DNA from: Patescibacteria group bacterium
GTDB taxonomy: Bacteria > Patescibacteriota > Minisyncoccia > GCA-002772825
Assembly: GCA_024654625.1 (NCBI GenBank)
Contig: JANLHB010000024.1
Coordinates: 1 to 52,809, forward strand
DNA: 52,809 nucleotides
Reading direction: 5' to 3'
The notes under the pieces are model-generated. The model worked only from the letters and a program-made list of their open reading frames with translations. It ran no database searches and was not told where the DNA came from. The position numbers and the translations under genes were made by a program. Positions 41,499 to 49,769 of this stretch are shown here, one piece after another; position 1 is the stretch's first letter, and the number at the start of each line of letters is the position of its first letter.

Positions 41499-43076
41499 TT
41501 AATTGTCTTGTTTCGGCCTGTATTGGAGAGCTTCGAAAATATGATTCTCGGCTATGTCAGAGGCTCCGTCTAAGTCGGCAATAGTCCTCGCGAGCTTTAT
41601 CACTTTATGATAAGCCCGGCCGGAGAGGTCTAGTTTTGTCGCCGCTTGGTTTAAAGTGTTTTTCAGCGCTTCTGAAAGAGGGGCGAAGGCCTTAAGATCT
41701 TTGGTGGTCATGTCGCTGTTTGTCATTGTTTGAGTATCTTTATTTCTTTGAGAAAATCTTTTTCTTTGTATGGCGCGAGCTTTTTCCACGCGGTTTTTTA
41801 TAATGGCTGAAGTCTCAAGGCTCGCAGAGTCGTCAGAGAGTTTTTCGTGTTCTATCCTTGGCACATCAATACATATGTCTATCCTATCTACGATTGGTCC
41901 GGATATCTTTCTGCGGTAACGCATCAAGGCGCCCATACTGCAGATACATTCTTTTGATGTACCGGCATTTCCGCAAGGGCAAGGGTTGGCTGCAGAGATA
42001 AGTATGAAATTGGCTGGGAATCTTACAGACCCTCTAGCGCGAGAAACATTTATAACCTTGTCTTCAAGAGGCTGTCTTAAAGCCTCTATAACTCTTCGTT
42101 CAAACTCAGGAAATTCGTCTAAGAAAAGGACTCCCCTATGAGCGAGAGTTATCTCTCCGGGTTTTGGGAAATTTCCTCCGCCAACTAGAGAGACATAAGA
42201 AGAAGTATGGTGAGGCGATCGGAAAGGTCTTTCAAGCGCGATATCGCCTTCTAATATGCCTGCCACAGAGTGGATGCCTGTGACTTCAAGAGTTTCTTCA
42301 AATGAGATGTTGGGCAATATTCCTGCAAAAGCTTTTGCGAGCATTGTCTTACCTGTGCCAGGAGGACCTATCATAAGGATATTATGCCCGCCTGCGGCGG
42401 CTATCTCTAAACCCCTTTTTGCTGTTTCTTGACCTTTCACCTCAGAGAAACAAATTCTCTGAGATGTAGTTTTATTTAATTTATTAAAATTAATCGGAGA
42501 TTCTTCTTTTATAGCAAAAGAAATATTTTCTTCTTTTGTTTTTTCCGGCGGTATTATTTTAGGAGGAGAAAGATGAAGACTGATCTCTTTAAGATTAGTA
42601 CAGCCGAATATTTTTATGCCATTTATTAGAGCGGCTTCGCGAGTATTTTCTTTCGGTAGAAAAATCTCTTCAAAACCGGCATTTTTTGCCGCCATTGTCA
42701 GAAAAAGTGCTCCTTTTATAGGGCGCAATGTTCCGTCAAGCGCCACTTCGCCAAGAAATATTTTTTTAGTCGGGTCAAATTTTATTTGTTTTGACGCCAA
42801 TAGATAAGCGATAGCTATAGAAAGGTCAAAGATAGGCCCCTCTTTTCTTATATCGGCCGGCGCCAGAGAGACTATAACCTTTTGATTCTTTTTTAATGGC
42901 GAGACAAAACCGCTATTTTTGATAGCGGCGCCTATTCTTTCTTTAGATTCTTCTACGGCTTTATCAGGCAGCCCAACGAGAGAGAAAGAGTGAAGTCCTT
43001 TATAAATATCCAGCTCAACATCAATAATACGAGCGTCAAGTCCTATTGTTTGAGCAGAATGAACCTTGACTGACAT
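41499..43076 (-). CDS. comM: YifB/ComM-family AAA ATPase
   Basis: A 525-residue Mg-chelatase-like protein. ComM is a hexameric helicase that aids branch migration during natural transformation. The N-terminal lon-like domain (LVGLPDKAVEESKERIGAA), the AAA domain with Walker A IGPPGTGKTMLAK and Walker B GVLFLDEFPEF, a four-cysteine zinc-binding stretch (NPCPCGNAGTSKECIC) and the C-terminal domain (LSGRAYHKVIKLARTIADLD) are all present. With the pilus genes in this window it would fit a DNA-uptake capability, but that is inference. Confidence 0.93.
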   Translation of the reverse strand: MSVKVHSAQTIGLDARIIDVELDIYKGLHSFSLVGLPDKAVEESKERIGAAIKNSGFVSPLKKNQKVIVSLAPADIRKEGPIFDLSIAIAYLLASKQIKFDPTKKIFLGEVALDGTLRPIKGALFLTMAAKNAGFEEIFLPKENTREAALINGIKIFGCTNLKEISLHLSPPKIIPPEKTKEENISFAIKEESPINFNKLNKTTSQRICFSEVKGQETAKRGLEIAAAGGHNILMIGPPGTGKTMLAKAFAGILPNISFEETLEVTGIHSVAGILEGDIALERPFRSPHHTSSYVSLVGGGNFPKPGEITLAHRGVLFLDEFPEFERRVIEALRQPLEDKVINVSRARGSVRFPANFILISAANPCPCGNAGTSKECICSMGALMRYRRKISGPIVDRIDICIDVPRIEHEKLSDDSASLETSAIIKNRVEKARAIQRKRFSQRNKDTQTMTNSDMTTKDLKAFAPLSEALKNTLNQAATKLDLSGRAYHKVIKLARTIADLDGASDIAENHIFEALQYRPKQDN

Positions 43077-43080
43077 AATA

Positions 43081-43437
43081 TTATGCGTGCTCTATGCAAG
43101 TCCTGGCGGCAGGGTTTGCCTCAAGACGGGCATTATCTATATCCTTCCCGTCTACCTCGCATTTGCCATAGGTCCCGTCTTCTATTTTTGATAATGCCAA
43201 GTTTATATCCTTAAGTCGATCTTCAAGCTCTATCTCCACAGCGGCCCTGTTTTCAAATTCTTCAAAATTGTCTGACATTTCGTTCTTATCTGCCTTAAGC
43301 AGATTCAAGTCAGGGGCGGTCGCTTCCCAATCTTTCGGGTTATTCGGGTTAATTTTTCCAACTTGAGAGAGCTCTTCTTCAAGCACTTTTTTTTCTTCTT
43401 CCAGCTTTTCTTTGAAATGTTTAGTATCTATTTTCAT
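43081..43437 (-). CDS. DksA/TraR-like protein with incomplete zinc finger
   Basis: A 118-residue protein: a coiled-coil hairpin (residues 5-90) and a C-terminal finger. DksA proteins enter the RNA polymerase secondary channel and change promoter selectivity. The finger reads YGKCEVDGKDI ... RTCIEHA, so of the usual four cysteines two are replaced (Cys-x2-Asp and Cys-x2-His). Metal binding may be altered or lost. TATTAT lies 6 nt before the ATG. It is 4 nt upstream of comM on the same strand. Confidence 0.8.
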   Translation of the reverse strand: MKIDTKHFKEKLEEEKKVLEEELSQVGKINPNNPKDWEATAPDLNLLKADKNEMSDNFEEFENRAAVEIELEDRLKDINLALSKIEDGTYGKCEVDGKDIDNARLEANPAARTCIEHA

Positions 43438-43497
43438 ATTTTTATAATATCAAGAATAATATTAAAAATCAATCTTATTTAAGCATATTAATCTATG

Positions 43498-44418
43498 CTA
43501 AAGTTTGGGCGAAGATAGTCTTCCTAATATCTCTTCAAAAGTTTCTACGCTTGATGTTATTATTATTGTCTCTTTATCTAAGAAAGAGTAAAGAATATCT
43601 ATCTGGCCATTTTGACTGTAGATTATCCGCGTATCGTGATTTTTTATTATTCTGTCTTGGAAGATTTGGTCAATAGAACTGCTGTCGCCAGTATATGGCA
43701 ATAGCGAACTTAAATCATTTTTCATCGTCTTCTCCCATTTTAGCATTAATGCAAAAATATTTTCATAAGACCTTGCTTTGAAGATTATAAATGGTTCATT
43801 TTTTTCTATAGAATAAACTCCAAACATAAATTTATCGCTTAGAAAACTTGAAAATCCAAGAGGCGTATTGATTCCAATGCTTTTCAAAAATTGTTCTGAC
43901 GTTAGAATAAGATTAGATTCATCTATGAAAATAAAATCGGTCAGACTGCCAAGCTTGGTGTCTGTAAGTATTAAATTGTTTATTATATTTTTATTTTCTT
44001 CTTGTTTATTTTTAAGAAGTGTAATGATCTTCTGTTCATTTGGCAGAATAAGCGGTGTCGGTAAATTTTGTTTGGAAGCCTCTTTTTTCCCTTGAGAGTT
44101 TTTCTTTTGTATTACGGTATAACTGAAAACTCCGGCACTTATTATGACGAGCATTATAACCGCTATTGTTATAAGTTTATTTGGCCAGTTGGTGTAAGAT
44201 TTAGATATTTTTAACCCTTGCTTTTGAGCTTGTTTGCCGGCAATATCAATGATCGACATTTTTTGCCGGTTGATATATTCCTGCATATCACTTTTCATTG
44301 TGCGTAAGATCGGTTTTTTCAGGGAGTTTGTTTCTGTATTTTTTTCTTGCTGATTATCTGGGGAAGGAATTTGATTAATACCTTCTGTTGTTATTATTTT
44401 TTCCGTTTCCTCGTTCAT
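43498..44418 (-). CDS. Conserved CPR-type anchored protein
   Basis: A 306-residue protein with a polar, probably cytoplasmic N-terminal region (residues 1-80), one membrane helix (about residues 83-103, LITIAVIMLVIISAGVFSY), and an extracytoplasmic domain of about 200 residues with alternating strands and helices (TPLGFSSFLSDKFMFGVYSI; ILYSFLDKETIIITSS). No catalytic motif is apparent. The start overlaps the end of pnp by 44 nt, so expression is probably coupled to it. Confidence 0.75.
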   Translation of the reverse strand: MNEETEKIITTEGINQIPSPDNQQEKNTETNSLKKPILRTMKSDMQEYINRQKMSIIDIAGKQAQKQGLKISKSYTNWPNKLITIAVIMLVIISAGVFSYTVIQKKNSQGKKEASKQNLPTPLILPNEQKIITLLKNKQEENKNIINNLILTDTKLGSLTDFIFIDESNLILTSEQFLKSIGINTPLGFSSFLSDKFMFGVYSIEKNEPFIIFKARSYENIFALMLKWEKTMKNDLSSLLPYTGDSSSIDQIFQDRIIKNHDTRIIYSQNGQIDILYSFLDKETIIITSSVETFEEILGRLSSPKL

Positions 44419-46627
44419 TGTTTCTATTATACCCTACTTGTTCACTCGAGCCAGGTCTTGCGCCTCCTTGTGATGGTTTAGCGCCTTTTTTTTCAGCGTA
44501 AAGAGGGTCAGCTGATTTGATAGACAGATTTACTCTCCCTTTTTCATCAATCTCTTTTACTATGACAGGGACAGTATCGCCTATATTTACAACATCAGTT
44601 ACTTTGTCTATTCTAAACGGGGCAATTTCTGATACGTGGACTAATCCTTCTGTATTGTGCCCTATCTTTACCATAGCGCCAAAGTCAAATAGTCTTGTCA
44701 CTACACCGTCAAATTTTTCCCCGGCATGATATTCTCTGGTAATATCTTCAACTATTTTCTTGGCTTTTTCTACGGCGTCTTTTTTGCCGGTTATGAAGAC
44801 ACTGCCGTCTTGCTCAATATCAATTTCGCTCCCGGTCTCTTCAATTATTGATTTGATGACTTTTCCGCCCGGGCCGATTACCTCGCCTATTTTCTCCGGG
44901 TTTATCATTATTTTTATAATTTTTGGAGCGGCTTCTTTCGTTTCTGGCCTTGGGGCAGAGATTGCTTCTGTGATTTTGTCTAATATTTTGAGTCTGGCTT
45001 TTTTGGCTCCTTCAAGAGCTTCAATAAGGATTTTAGAAGGGATACCTTCAACTTTTACATCCATCTGTATGGCTGTAACTCCTTCTTTTGTTCCGGCTAC
45101 TTTAAAGTCCATATCCCCATGATGGTCTTCCGGTCCTTGAATGTCGGTTAGCACCTTGTATTCTTGTTCACTTCCGCCAGCTGGCGGGGCGGATTTCGCT
45201 TCGCTTCCGCCACGGGCGGATTTCGCTTCGCTCAACATCAAGCCCATGGCAATACCGGCAACCGGATTCTTAATAGGTACGCCGGCATCCATTAAGGCAA
45301 GAGTTGAGGCGCAAACTGAACCCATAGAAGTAGAGCCGTTTGAAGCCATTGATTCAGAAACGATACGAATAGTGTATGGAAATTCGTCTTTGCTTGGGAG
45401 TACTGCTTCAAGCGCTTTTTCCGCCAAGGCTCCATGTCCGACAGCCCTGCGATTTATTCCGCCCATTCTTCCTACATCTCCGACTGAAAAAGGAGGAAAA
45501 TTGTAGTGATGCATAAAACGCTTTTCTGTCTGGACCTCCATTCCTTCTACAAGTTGGACTTCTTTCGGTCCGCCTAGTGTCAGTACTGAGAGCACATGAG
45601 TTCCTCCGCGGAAAAATATCCCGGACCCATGGAGAAGATCTGATAATGCTCCGGCTTTGGCAAAAAGAGGGCGCACTTCGTCCATCGCTCTGCCGTCCGG
45701 TCTTCTATTTGAGAAAATAGCTTCTTTGTGCACGAATTTATCTATCTCTGACTCAAAGTAATCGCCTGCAATAGGCATCTCTTCAGGTAGAGCTTCTTTT
45801 ATAACTCCAAGCCAGAAATCTTTAAGAGGGTTTATTTCACTTGTTGTATTGCTGAATATAACTTCTTCCAGTTTTACGGCAATATGTTCCATAAACAATT
45901 TTTTCAATTCTTCTGATGGTTTTTTCTCTTCAATCGCAACTTTTTCTTTGCCAATATCGTTTATTATTTGTTTTTGGAAGTCTTCAATTTTCTTTAATTC
46001 TTTTTCAGCGAGAAGGAAAGCTTCTTTGATTTTGCCTTCACTTACTTCTTTTGCGCCGGCTTCTATCATATTTATCTTGCCTTCTTTACCGCAGATTAAG
46101 ATATCAATCGGGGAATCAATTCTTTGTGGGTAAGCAGGATTAACAATAAATTTTCCTTCTTGTTCACCGATTCGTACAGCAGAGACAGGCCCGTTCCATG
46201 GAGTCTCAGATGTGGCGATAGCCAAAGAGGCGGCAATGATTGAAGGCACATCAGGGTCGTTGTTTTCATCTATGGCAAGGACTGTTATTACTACCTGAAT
46301 CTCGTTTCTCATTGATTGGTTGAAGAGCGGTCTGATTGTCCTATCAATAGCTCTTCCGGCAAGGATTGCTTCGTCAGTCGGCCTTCCCTCTCTCCTTATA
46401 AAGCGGCTACCGAGTATTTGACCGGCAGCATAAAAACGCTCTTCGTAGTCAACTACCAGAGGGAAATAGCCTATATCTTTTTCTTTTTTAGTCATTACGA
46501 CTGTTGCAAGAACAGTCGTTTCTCCATATTTTACAATAACGGATCCGCTTGTTTGGTCTGCTAAATTTGTGAATTCGGCGATAAGCGTCTTTCCGCCTAT
46601 CTCCATAGAGTACTCTTTTGTATGCAT
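44375..46627 (-). CDS. pnp: Polyribonucleotide nucleotidyltransferase with repeat insert
   Basis: A 750-residue 3'-5' phosphorolytic exoribonuclease. Two RNase PH domains (first: VLATVVMTKKEKDIGYFPL, RFIRREGRPTDEAILAGR; second: RPDGRAMDEVRPL, SMASNGSTSMGSVC), a KH domain (IGEVIGPGGKVIKSI) and an S1 domain (GVVTRLFDFGAMVKI) are present. Between GLMLSEA and EYKVLTDIQGPEDHHGD are about 20 extra residues (SARGGSEAKSAPPAGG) encoded by palindromic repeat DNA. The conserved residues around DxxGxEDHxGDMDFK are intact, so activity is probably kept. Confidence 0.96.
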   Translation of the reverse strand: MHTKEYSMEIGGKTLIAEFTNLADQTSGSVIVKYGETTVLATVVMTKKEKDIGYFPLVVDYEERFYAAGQILGSRFIRREGRPTDEAILAGRAIDRTIRPLFNQSMRNEIQVVITVLAIDENNDPDVPSIIAASLAIATSETPWNGPVSAVRIGEQEGKFIVNPAYPQRIDSPIDILICGKEGKINMIEAGAKEVSEGKIKEAFLLAEKELKKIEDFQKQIINDIGKEKVAIEEKKPSEELKKLFMEHIAVKLEEVIFSNTTSEINPLKDFWLGVIKEALPEEMPIAGDYFESEIDKFVHKEAIFSNRRPDGRAMDEVRPLFAKAGALSDLLHGSGIFFRGGTHVLSVLTLGGPKEVQLVEGMEVQTEKRFMHHYNFPPFSVGDVGRMGGINRRAVGHGALAEKALEAVLPSKDEFPYTIRIVSESMASNGSTSMGSVCASTLALMDAGVPIKNPVAGIAMGLMLSEAKSARGGSEAKSAPPAGGSEQEYKVLTDIQGPEDHHGDMDFKVAGTKEGVTAIQMDVKVEGIPSKILIEALEGAKKARLKILDKITEAISAPRPETKEAAPKIIKIMINPEKIGEVIGPGGKVIKSIIEETGSEIDIEQDGSVFITGKKDAVEKAKKIVEDITREYHAGEKFDGVVTRLFDFGAMVKIGHNTEGLVHVSEIAPFRIDKVTDVVNIGDTVPVIVKEIDEKGRVNLSIKSADPLYAEKKGAKPSQGGARPGSSEQVGYNRNNERGNGKNNNNRRY
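45170..45235. repeat. In-frame palindromic/direct repeat insert in pnp
   Basis: CCGCCAGCTGGCGG (45174-45187, perfect palindrome, family B) is followed by two direct copies of GGCGGATTTCGCTTCGCT (45188-45205 and 45215-45232), 27 bp apart. The period of 27 is a multiple of three, so the frame of pnp is kept. Confidence 0.8.
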
Positions 46628-46765
46628 AAATTTGACGCTTAGAGATATTTGATTATCAGATTTTAGAACACGAAACAGCTTATTCCTGTTCTACCTATCT
46701 GACAACCTAAATCTTAAACGAGTATTAATGGTAATTTACTTGTAATGACTTGATTATACAATTTT

Positions 46766-47275
46766 TTACCTCTTTATCAAGTATTTGTCTTTATCTTCAC
46801 TTAGGTCAACGAAGTCGTCGGCGGCTTCCCGTATCTGCCCTGAAGCTGATTTACCGAAAGCGATAACTTCAACCTGCGTGCTAAAAGTGCTTTTGAGATA
46901 ATTTATAAGAGGAGCGAAGTCTCCGTCTCCTGAGATAATGACCACTGCGTCAAGGCGAGGAGCAAGACGAATGGCGTCAACGGCTATTCCCACATCCCAG
47001 TCGGCTTTTTTTGCTCCGCCAAAGAATATCTGAAGGTCTTTAGTCTTCGTCTCTATCCCAAGGTTAGTAAGCGCCTCAAAGAAGCTCTTCTCTTCCCCGG
47101 ATTCGGTGGTGATGACATAGGCAAGGGCTCTTATAAGCTGCCTGCCGGCAACAGCCGTCTTCATAACTTCAGCGAAGTTTACTCTAGCTTTGTATAAATT
47201 TTTAGCGCTATGATACAAGTTCTGAGTATCTATGAATACTCCTACTCGTTGATTTTTATGTTTTACTACTGACAT
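46766..47275 (-). CDS. NYN-domain (LabA/DUF88) putative ribonuclease
   Basis: A 169-residue PIN-like fold protein. The acidic active-site pattern is visible: VGVFIDTQNLYHSA (first Asp), WDVGIAVDAI, and VIISGDGDFAPLINYL (SGDGDF). NYN proteins are metal-dependent RNases. Its place between pnp and rpsO on the same strand, in a cluster of RNA and ribosome genes, fits a role in RNA decay or processing. Function beyond the fold is not established here. Confidence 0.88.
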   Translation of the reverse strand: MSVVKHKNQRVGVFIDTQNLYHSAKNLYKARVNFAEVMKTAVAGRQLIRALAYVITTESGEEKSFFEALTNLGIETKTKDLQIFFGGAKKADWDVGIAVDAIRLAPRLDAVVIISGDGDFAPLINYLKSTFSTQVEVIAFGKSASGQIREAADDFVDLSEDKDKYLIKR

Positions 47276-47281
47276 GTTGTC

Positions 47282-47309
47282 TAGCCAATCCGCCGCGGCG
47301 GATTGGCTA
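47282..47309. terminator. Palindromic terminator after rpsO
   Basis: TAGCCAATCCGCCG/CGGCGGATTGGCTA is a perfect 28-bp palindrome, 5 nt after the rpsO stop on the minus strand and just before the NYN gene start. Confidence 0.65.
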
Positions 47310-47314
47310 ATAGA

Positions 47315-47581
47315 TTATTTTTTAAGATTTAATTTTTTGATTAGAGATTTGTATCTTTTTTCGTCTTTTTTGGAAAGGTAGTTAAGAATAGTTCTTCTGT
47401 CGGCAACCATCTGCAATAGGCCCTTTCGTGAATGATTGTCATTTTTATGTTTTTTTAGATGATTTGTCAGCTCTTTTATCTTTTCTGATAATACGGCAAC
47501 CTGAATTTCAGGTGAACCGGTATCGGTTTTATGCACCTGGTGCTTTTTTATAATAAGTTGTTTCTTCTTGGTTAATAACAT
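47315..47581 (-). CDS. rpsO: 30S ribosomal protein S15
   Basis: An 88-residue protein binding the central domain of 16S rRNA. The pattern HKTDTGSPEIQVAVLSEKI ... NDNHSRKGLLQMVADRRTIL is diagnostic. In many bacteria rpsO and pnp are adjacent and co-regulated; here an NYN gene and a palindrome lie between them. Confidence 0.95.
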   Translation of the reverse strand: MLLTKKKQLIIKKHQVHKTDTGSPEIQVAVLSEKIKELTNHLKKHKNDNHSRKGLLQMVADRRTILNYLSKKDEKRYKSLIKKLNLKK

Positions 47582-47630
47582 GATTTTATTAATTTAACAT
47601 AAAATCCTTTAAGATGCAAGGCATGTCAGA

Positions 47631-47664
47631 AAAATACCATCCGCCAGCTGGCGGATGGTATTTT
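47631..47664. terminator. Family B palindromic terminator after rplT
   Basis: A perfect 34-bp palindrome centred on CCGCCAG/CTGGCGG, with AAAATACC and GGTATTTT ends. It lies 2 nt beyond the rplT stop and closes the infC-rpmI-rplT operon. Confidence 0.75.
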
Positions 47665-47666
47665 CA

Positions 47667-48011
47667 TTATTTAACGTTTTCAACAATCTTTTCAAACACT
47701 GCCGGTCGTTTTTCTGCTATTTCGGCCAGTATTTTCCTGTCTATTTCAATATTTTTCTTTTTTAAAATATCTATAAATTTGCTATATGAGAAGCCAAGCG
47801 GCCTAAGAGCGGCATTTATCTTTACCTGCCAAAGAGCTCTAAACTCTCGTTTTTTCTTTCTTCTGTGCGCGAATGCGTGAGTGCCGGCCTTTTGGATGGC
47901 TTGTTTGGCTGATCTTTCCTTTGTACTGCGCCCAAAACGATATCCTTTTGTCTGCTTAAGGACATTACGTCTTCTTTTTGTTGCAATTGTTCCTCTTTTA
48001 ACTCGTGTCAT
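47667..48011 (-). CDS. rplT: 50S ribosomal protein L20
   Basis: A 114-residue, very basic protein of early large-subunit assembly: MTRVKRGTIATKRRRNVLKQ and later RRKKKREFRALWQVKINAAL. Last gene of the infC-rpmI-rplT operon. In many bacteria L20 represses this operon; no leader structure can be identified here. Confidence 0.95.
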   Translation of the reverse strand: MTRVKRGTIATKRRRNVLKQTKGYRFGRSTKERSAKQAIQKAGTHAFAHRRKKKREFRALWQVKINAALRPLGFSYSKFIDILKKKNIEIDRKILAEIAEKRPAVFEKIVENVK

Positions 48012-48021
48012 ATGTTAGTTA

Positions 48022-48219
48022 TTAGTTGTTGTATGGAAGAAAACGGCTTAAATTTTTAGCGCTGATATTGAAAGATGTAAGACCTTTTTTACTCATTGTT
48101 TTACTACCGCTTTCTTTAGCATTAAAATGTCCTTGTCCGGGCTTTCTAGCCAAGACTTTGCCTTTCTTGGTTATTTTAAAACGTTTTTGAAATGATTTGT
48201 TTGTTTTTGAACCTTTCAT
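48022..48219 (-). CDS. rpmI: 50S ribosomal protein L35
   Basis: A 65-residue basic protein: KGSKTNKSFQKRFKITKKGK, with the typical KARKPGQGHF and a final RFLPY. It lies 10 nt before rplT and 1 nt after infC. Confidence 0.92.
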   Translation of the reverse strand: MKGSKTNKSFQKRFKITKKGKVLARKPGQGHFNAKESGSKTMSKKGLTSFNISAKNLSRFLPYNN

Positions 48220-48220
48220 T

Positions 48221-48793
48221 TTATTTATTTTTATTTATTTCTATTATTACGCTTATTCCCTTTGGGCCTTTTCTTGGTCCGTCGGCAATTTTATGATTTT
48301 CACTCACGAAATTAAGCACGCGCTTCAATCTTTCTTCTATAAAGTTTTTATCAAGGTATTTTGCTCTTCCTTTTAAGACAAGGTCTATTTTTACCCTGTC
48401 GCCTCTTTTTAAGAATTCAGATACTTTCTTAGCTTTTAGCTCAAGGTCGTGTTCTGATGTTCCTATCCCTATCTTTATGTTCTTGATCTCAACCGTCTTG
48501 GCTTTCTTTCCGGCTTCTTTTTCTTTCTTCTGCTCCTGATATTGGAATTTACCATAATCCATTATTTTTGCAACAGGAGGCTTGGCTGTCGGAGATATCT
48601 CTATCAGGTCAAGCTCTTTCTCTTTAGCTTTTTTGAGTGCTTCTTCTGTTGAGATTACGCCAAGGTTTTCACCATCATCAGATATAACTCTTAATTCAGG
48701 CGCGGTTATTTGATTGTTTAGTCTTAATTTCTTCAGATTATTTAAATTATGGATAGTTAAGATAACGAGCCGATTTTTATAAAGCTCGTGCAT
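48221..48793 (-). CDS. infC: Translation initiation factor IF-3
   Basis: A 190-residue factor that keeps the 30S subunit free and checks the start codon and initiator tRNA. The N-domain starts RLNNQITAPELRVI, with AKEKELDLIEISPTAKPPV and the C-domain EIKNIKIGIGTSEHDL. About 20 residues precede the usual N-terminus (MHELYKNRLVILTIHNLNN); infC often starts at a rare codon, so the true start could be internal. IF-3 matters for how leaderless mRNAs are handled, which is relevant to this genome. Confidence 0.93.
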   Translation of the reverse strand: MHELYKNRLVILTIHNLNNLKKLRLNNQITAPELRVISDDGENLGVISTEEALKKAKEKELDLIEISPTAKPPVAKIMDYGKFQYQEQKKEKEAGKKAKTVEIKNIKIGIGTSEHDLELKAKKVSEFLKRGDRVKIDLVLKGRAKYLDKNFIEERLKRVLNFVSENHKIADGPRKGPKGISVIIEINKNK

Positions 48794-48868
48794 AAAGAAT
48801 CCAGTGCTTTACATATTAGCAAAAAGCTTTTAAAAATACAAGGGTTTAGCAAGCTTCTCCGTAAATAG

Positions 48869-48889
48869 TGTCAACGTGGCAGGTTGACA
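48869..48889. repeat. Palindromic element family D, copy 2
   Basis: Identical over 21 bp to 14631-14651 (TGTCAAC, loop GTGGCAG, GTTGACA). Lies in the 124-bp spacer upstream of infC. Confidence 0.7.
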
Positions 48890-48902
48890 TATTGGTCATT
48901 AA

Positions 48903-48932
48903 AAAGGCGCTTCATTTTCATGAAGCGCCTTT
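48903..48932 (-). terminator. Terminator overlapping the end of the 77-residue gene
   Basis: AAAGGCGCTTCA and TGAAGCGCCTTT form a 12-bp stem; the A run on the left gives the U tract on the minus-strand transcript. It overlaps the last codons and stop of the gene at 48918. Confidence 0.7.
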
Positions 48933-49151
48933 AGGAGGAGATTTTTTCTTATCTTTCCCATACCGCGCTTCCTTATAAGCGGGATGGGCTTTCTTGGGTT
49001 GTAATTCGGAAAATCTTTCTTGGAGTCTTTTGATGCAGGCCTTGATCATTTGTTTTCCTCTTTGCGCATTATATGTTAAATGCGTCGCTTCCAGTATTGC
49101 ATCGGCCTGCAATATCCCGAATTTTTCTGCTCGAGTCTTCTTTTTTGGCAT
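48918..49151 (-). CDS. Small basic hypothetical protein
   Basis: A 77-residue protein rich in Lys/Arg at both ends, with a helical middle (EKFGILQADAILEATHLTYN and KQMIKACIKRLQERF) and a Lys/Pro-rich tail. No recognised family. A purine-rich Shine-Dalgarno (GGGAGGTGG) precedes the ATG, as in the other small accessory genes here. A role in nucleic-acid binding is possible from charge alone. Confidence 0.65.
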   Translation of the reverse strand: MPKKKTRAEKFGILQADAILEATHLTYNAQRGKQMIKACIKRLQERFSELQPKKAHPAYKEARYGKDKKKSPPKGAS

Positions 49152-49197
49152 GGACCACCTCCCTCGTTGGCTTTTAAAAAATATTCGTCTTGTTTAG

Positions 49198-49404
49198 TTA
49201 GCCTAAATGAACTAGACTTAAATAAAGAACAACAATACAAATTCCTGCTATCGGAACAGAAAAAAGAAATGATGGGGTATTATCTTCTTCTTTTACTCTC
49301 ATCCTGTGCCAAATATCCACAGCAGTATCAATAAGAATGCTGCTACTCACTATAATGATAGCCATTTTAAAGAGCATACTCATAAATATTTCTTTGGGTG
49401 TCAT
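49198..49404 (-). CDS. Small two-helix membrane protein
   Basis: A 68-residue protein with two hydrophobic segments (about residues 12-30, LFKMAIIIVSSSILIDTAV, and 47-66, LFSVPIAGICIVVLYLSLV) joined by a charged loop. Strong Shine-Dalgarno AAAGGAGG before the ATG. It resembles the 78-residue gene at 20379 in size, topology and start signal, though not clearly in sequence. Function unknown. Confidence 0.65.
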   Translation of the reverse strand: MTPKEIFMSMLFKMAIIIVSSSILIDTAVDIWHRMRVKEEDNTPSFLFSVPIAGICIVVLYLSLVHLG

Positions 49405-49499
49405 ATTATCTTTCCTCCTTTATTTTTTTATTTAGTTTTGTAGGTGCTGTATCTATGAGGAAATCTATATTAAGAAAGGTAAAAATGCAAGTAAAGCTA

Positions 49500-49730
49500 A
49501 ACGGCTCAGCCGGTTGAATTGTTGAGTTGTGGAAATCGGTCGCTACGTAGCCATGTGATTTTTAAAACGGGAATCGGTCAGGAGTATTTTTTCTGACGAA
49601 AAAATCTCACGACCCTGCCTCGCGGTGTTCGCCTTTCGTCCGCCATATAGCGGACTCAAACTCACACAACGCTCCGGCTTTCGATTCCCGACGCGAGGCA
49701 AGCAGTTGCCTCGCTCCACTTACACAGCGC
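49500..49730. repeat. Hairpin-rich spacer with inverted T-arm-like fragment
   Basis: The spacer 49405-49769 holds no gene but many inverted repeats: GTCCGC/GCGGAC (49638-49655), CGAGGCAA/TTGCCTCG (49693-49712) and GTCAG/CTGAC (49575-49596). TTTCGATTCCCGACG (49679-49693) shares CGGGAATCGAA, in opposite orientation, with the T arm of the adjacent tmRNA, so it looks like another tRNA-like fragment next to a palindrome. Confidence 0.5.
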
Positions 49731-49764
49731 AAAACGAAAACCACCCTTTCGGGTGGCTCGTTTT
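49731..49764 (-). terminator. Terminator of ssrA
   Basis: AAAACGA...ACCACCC, loop TTTC, GGGTGG..TCGTTTT: a long stem 6 nt beyond the tmRNA 3' end, with an A run at the left giving the U tract on the minus strand. Confidence 0.7.
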
Positions 49765-49769
49765 GGCTG

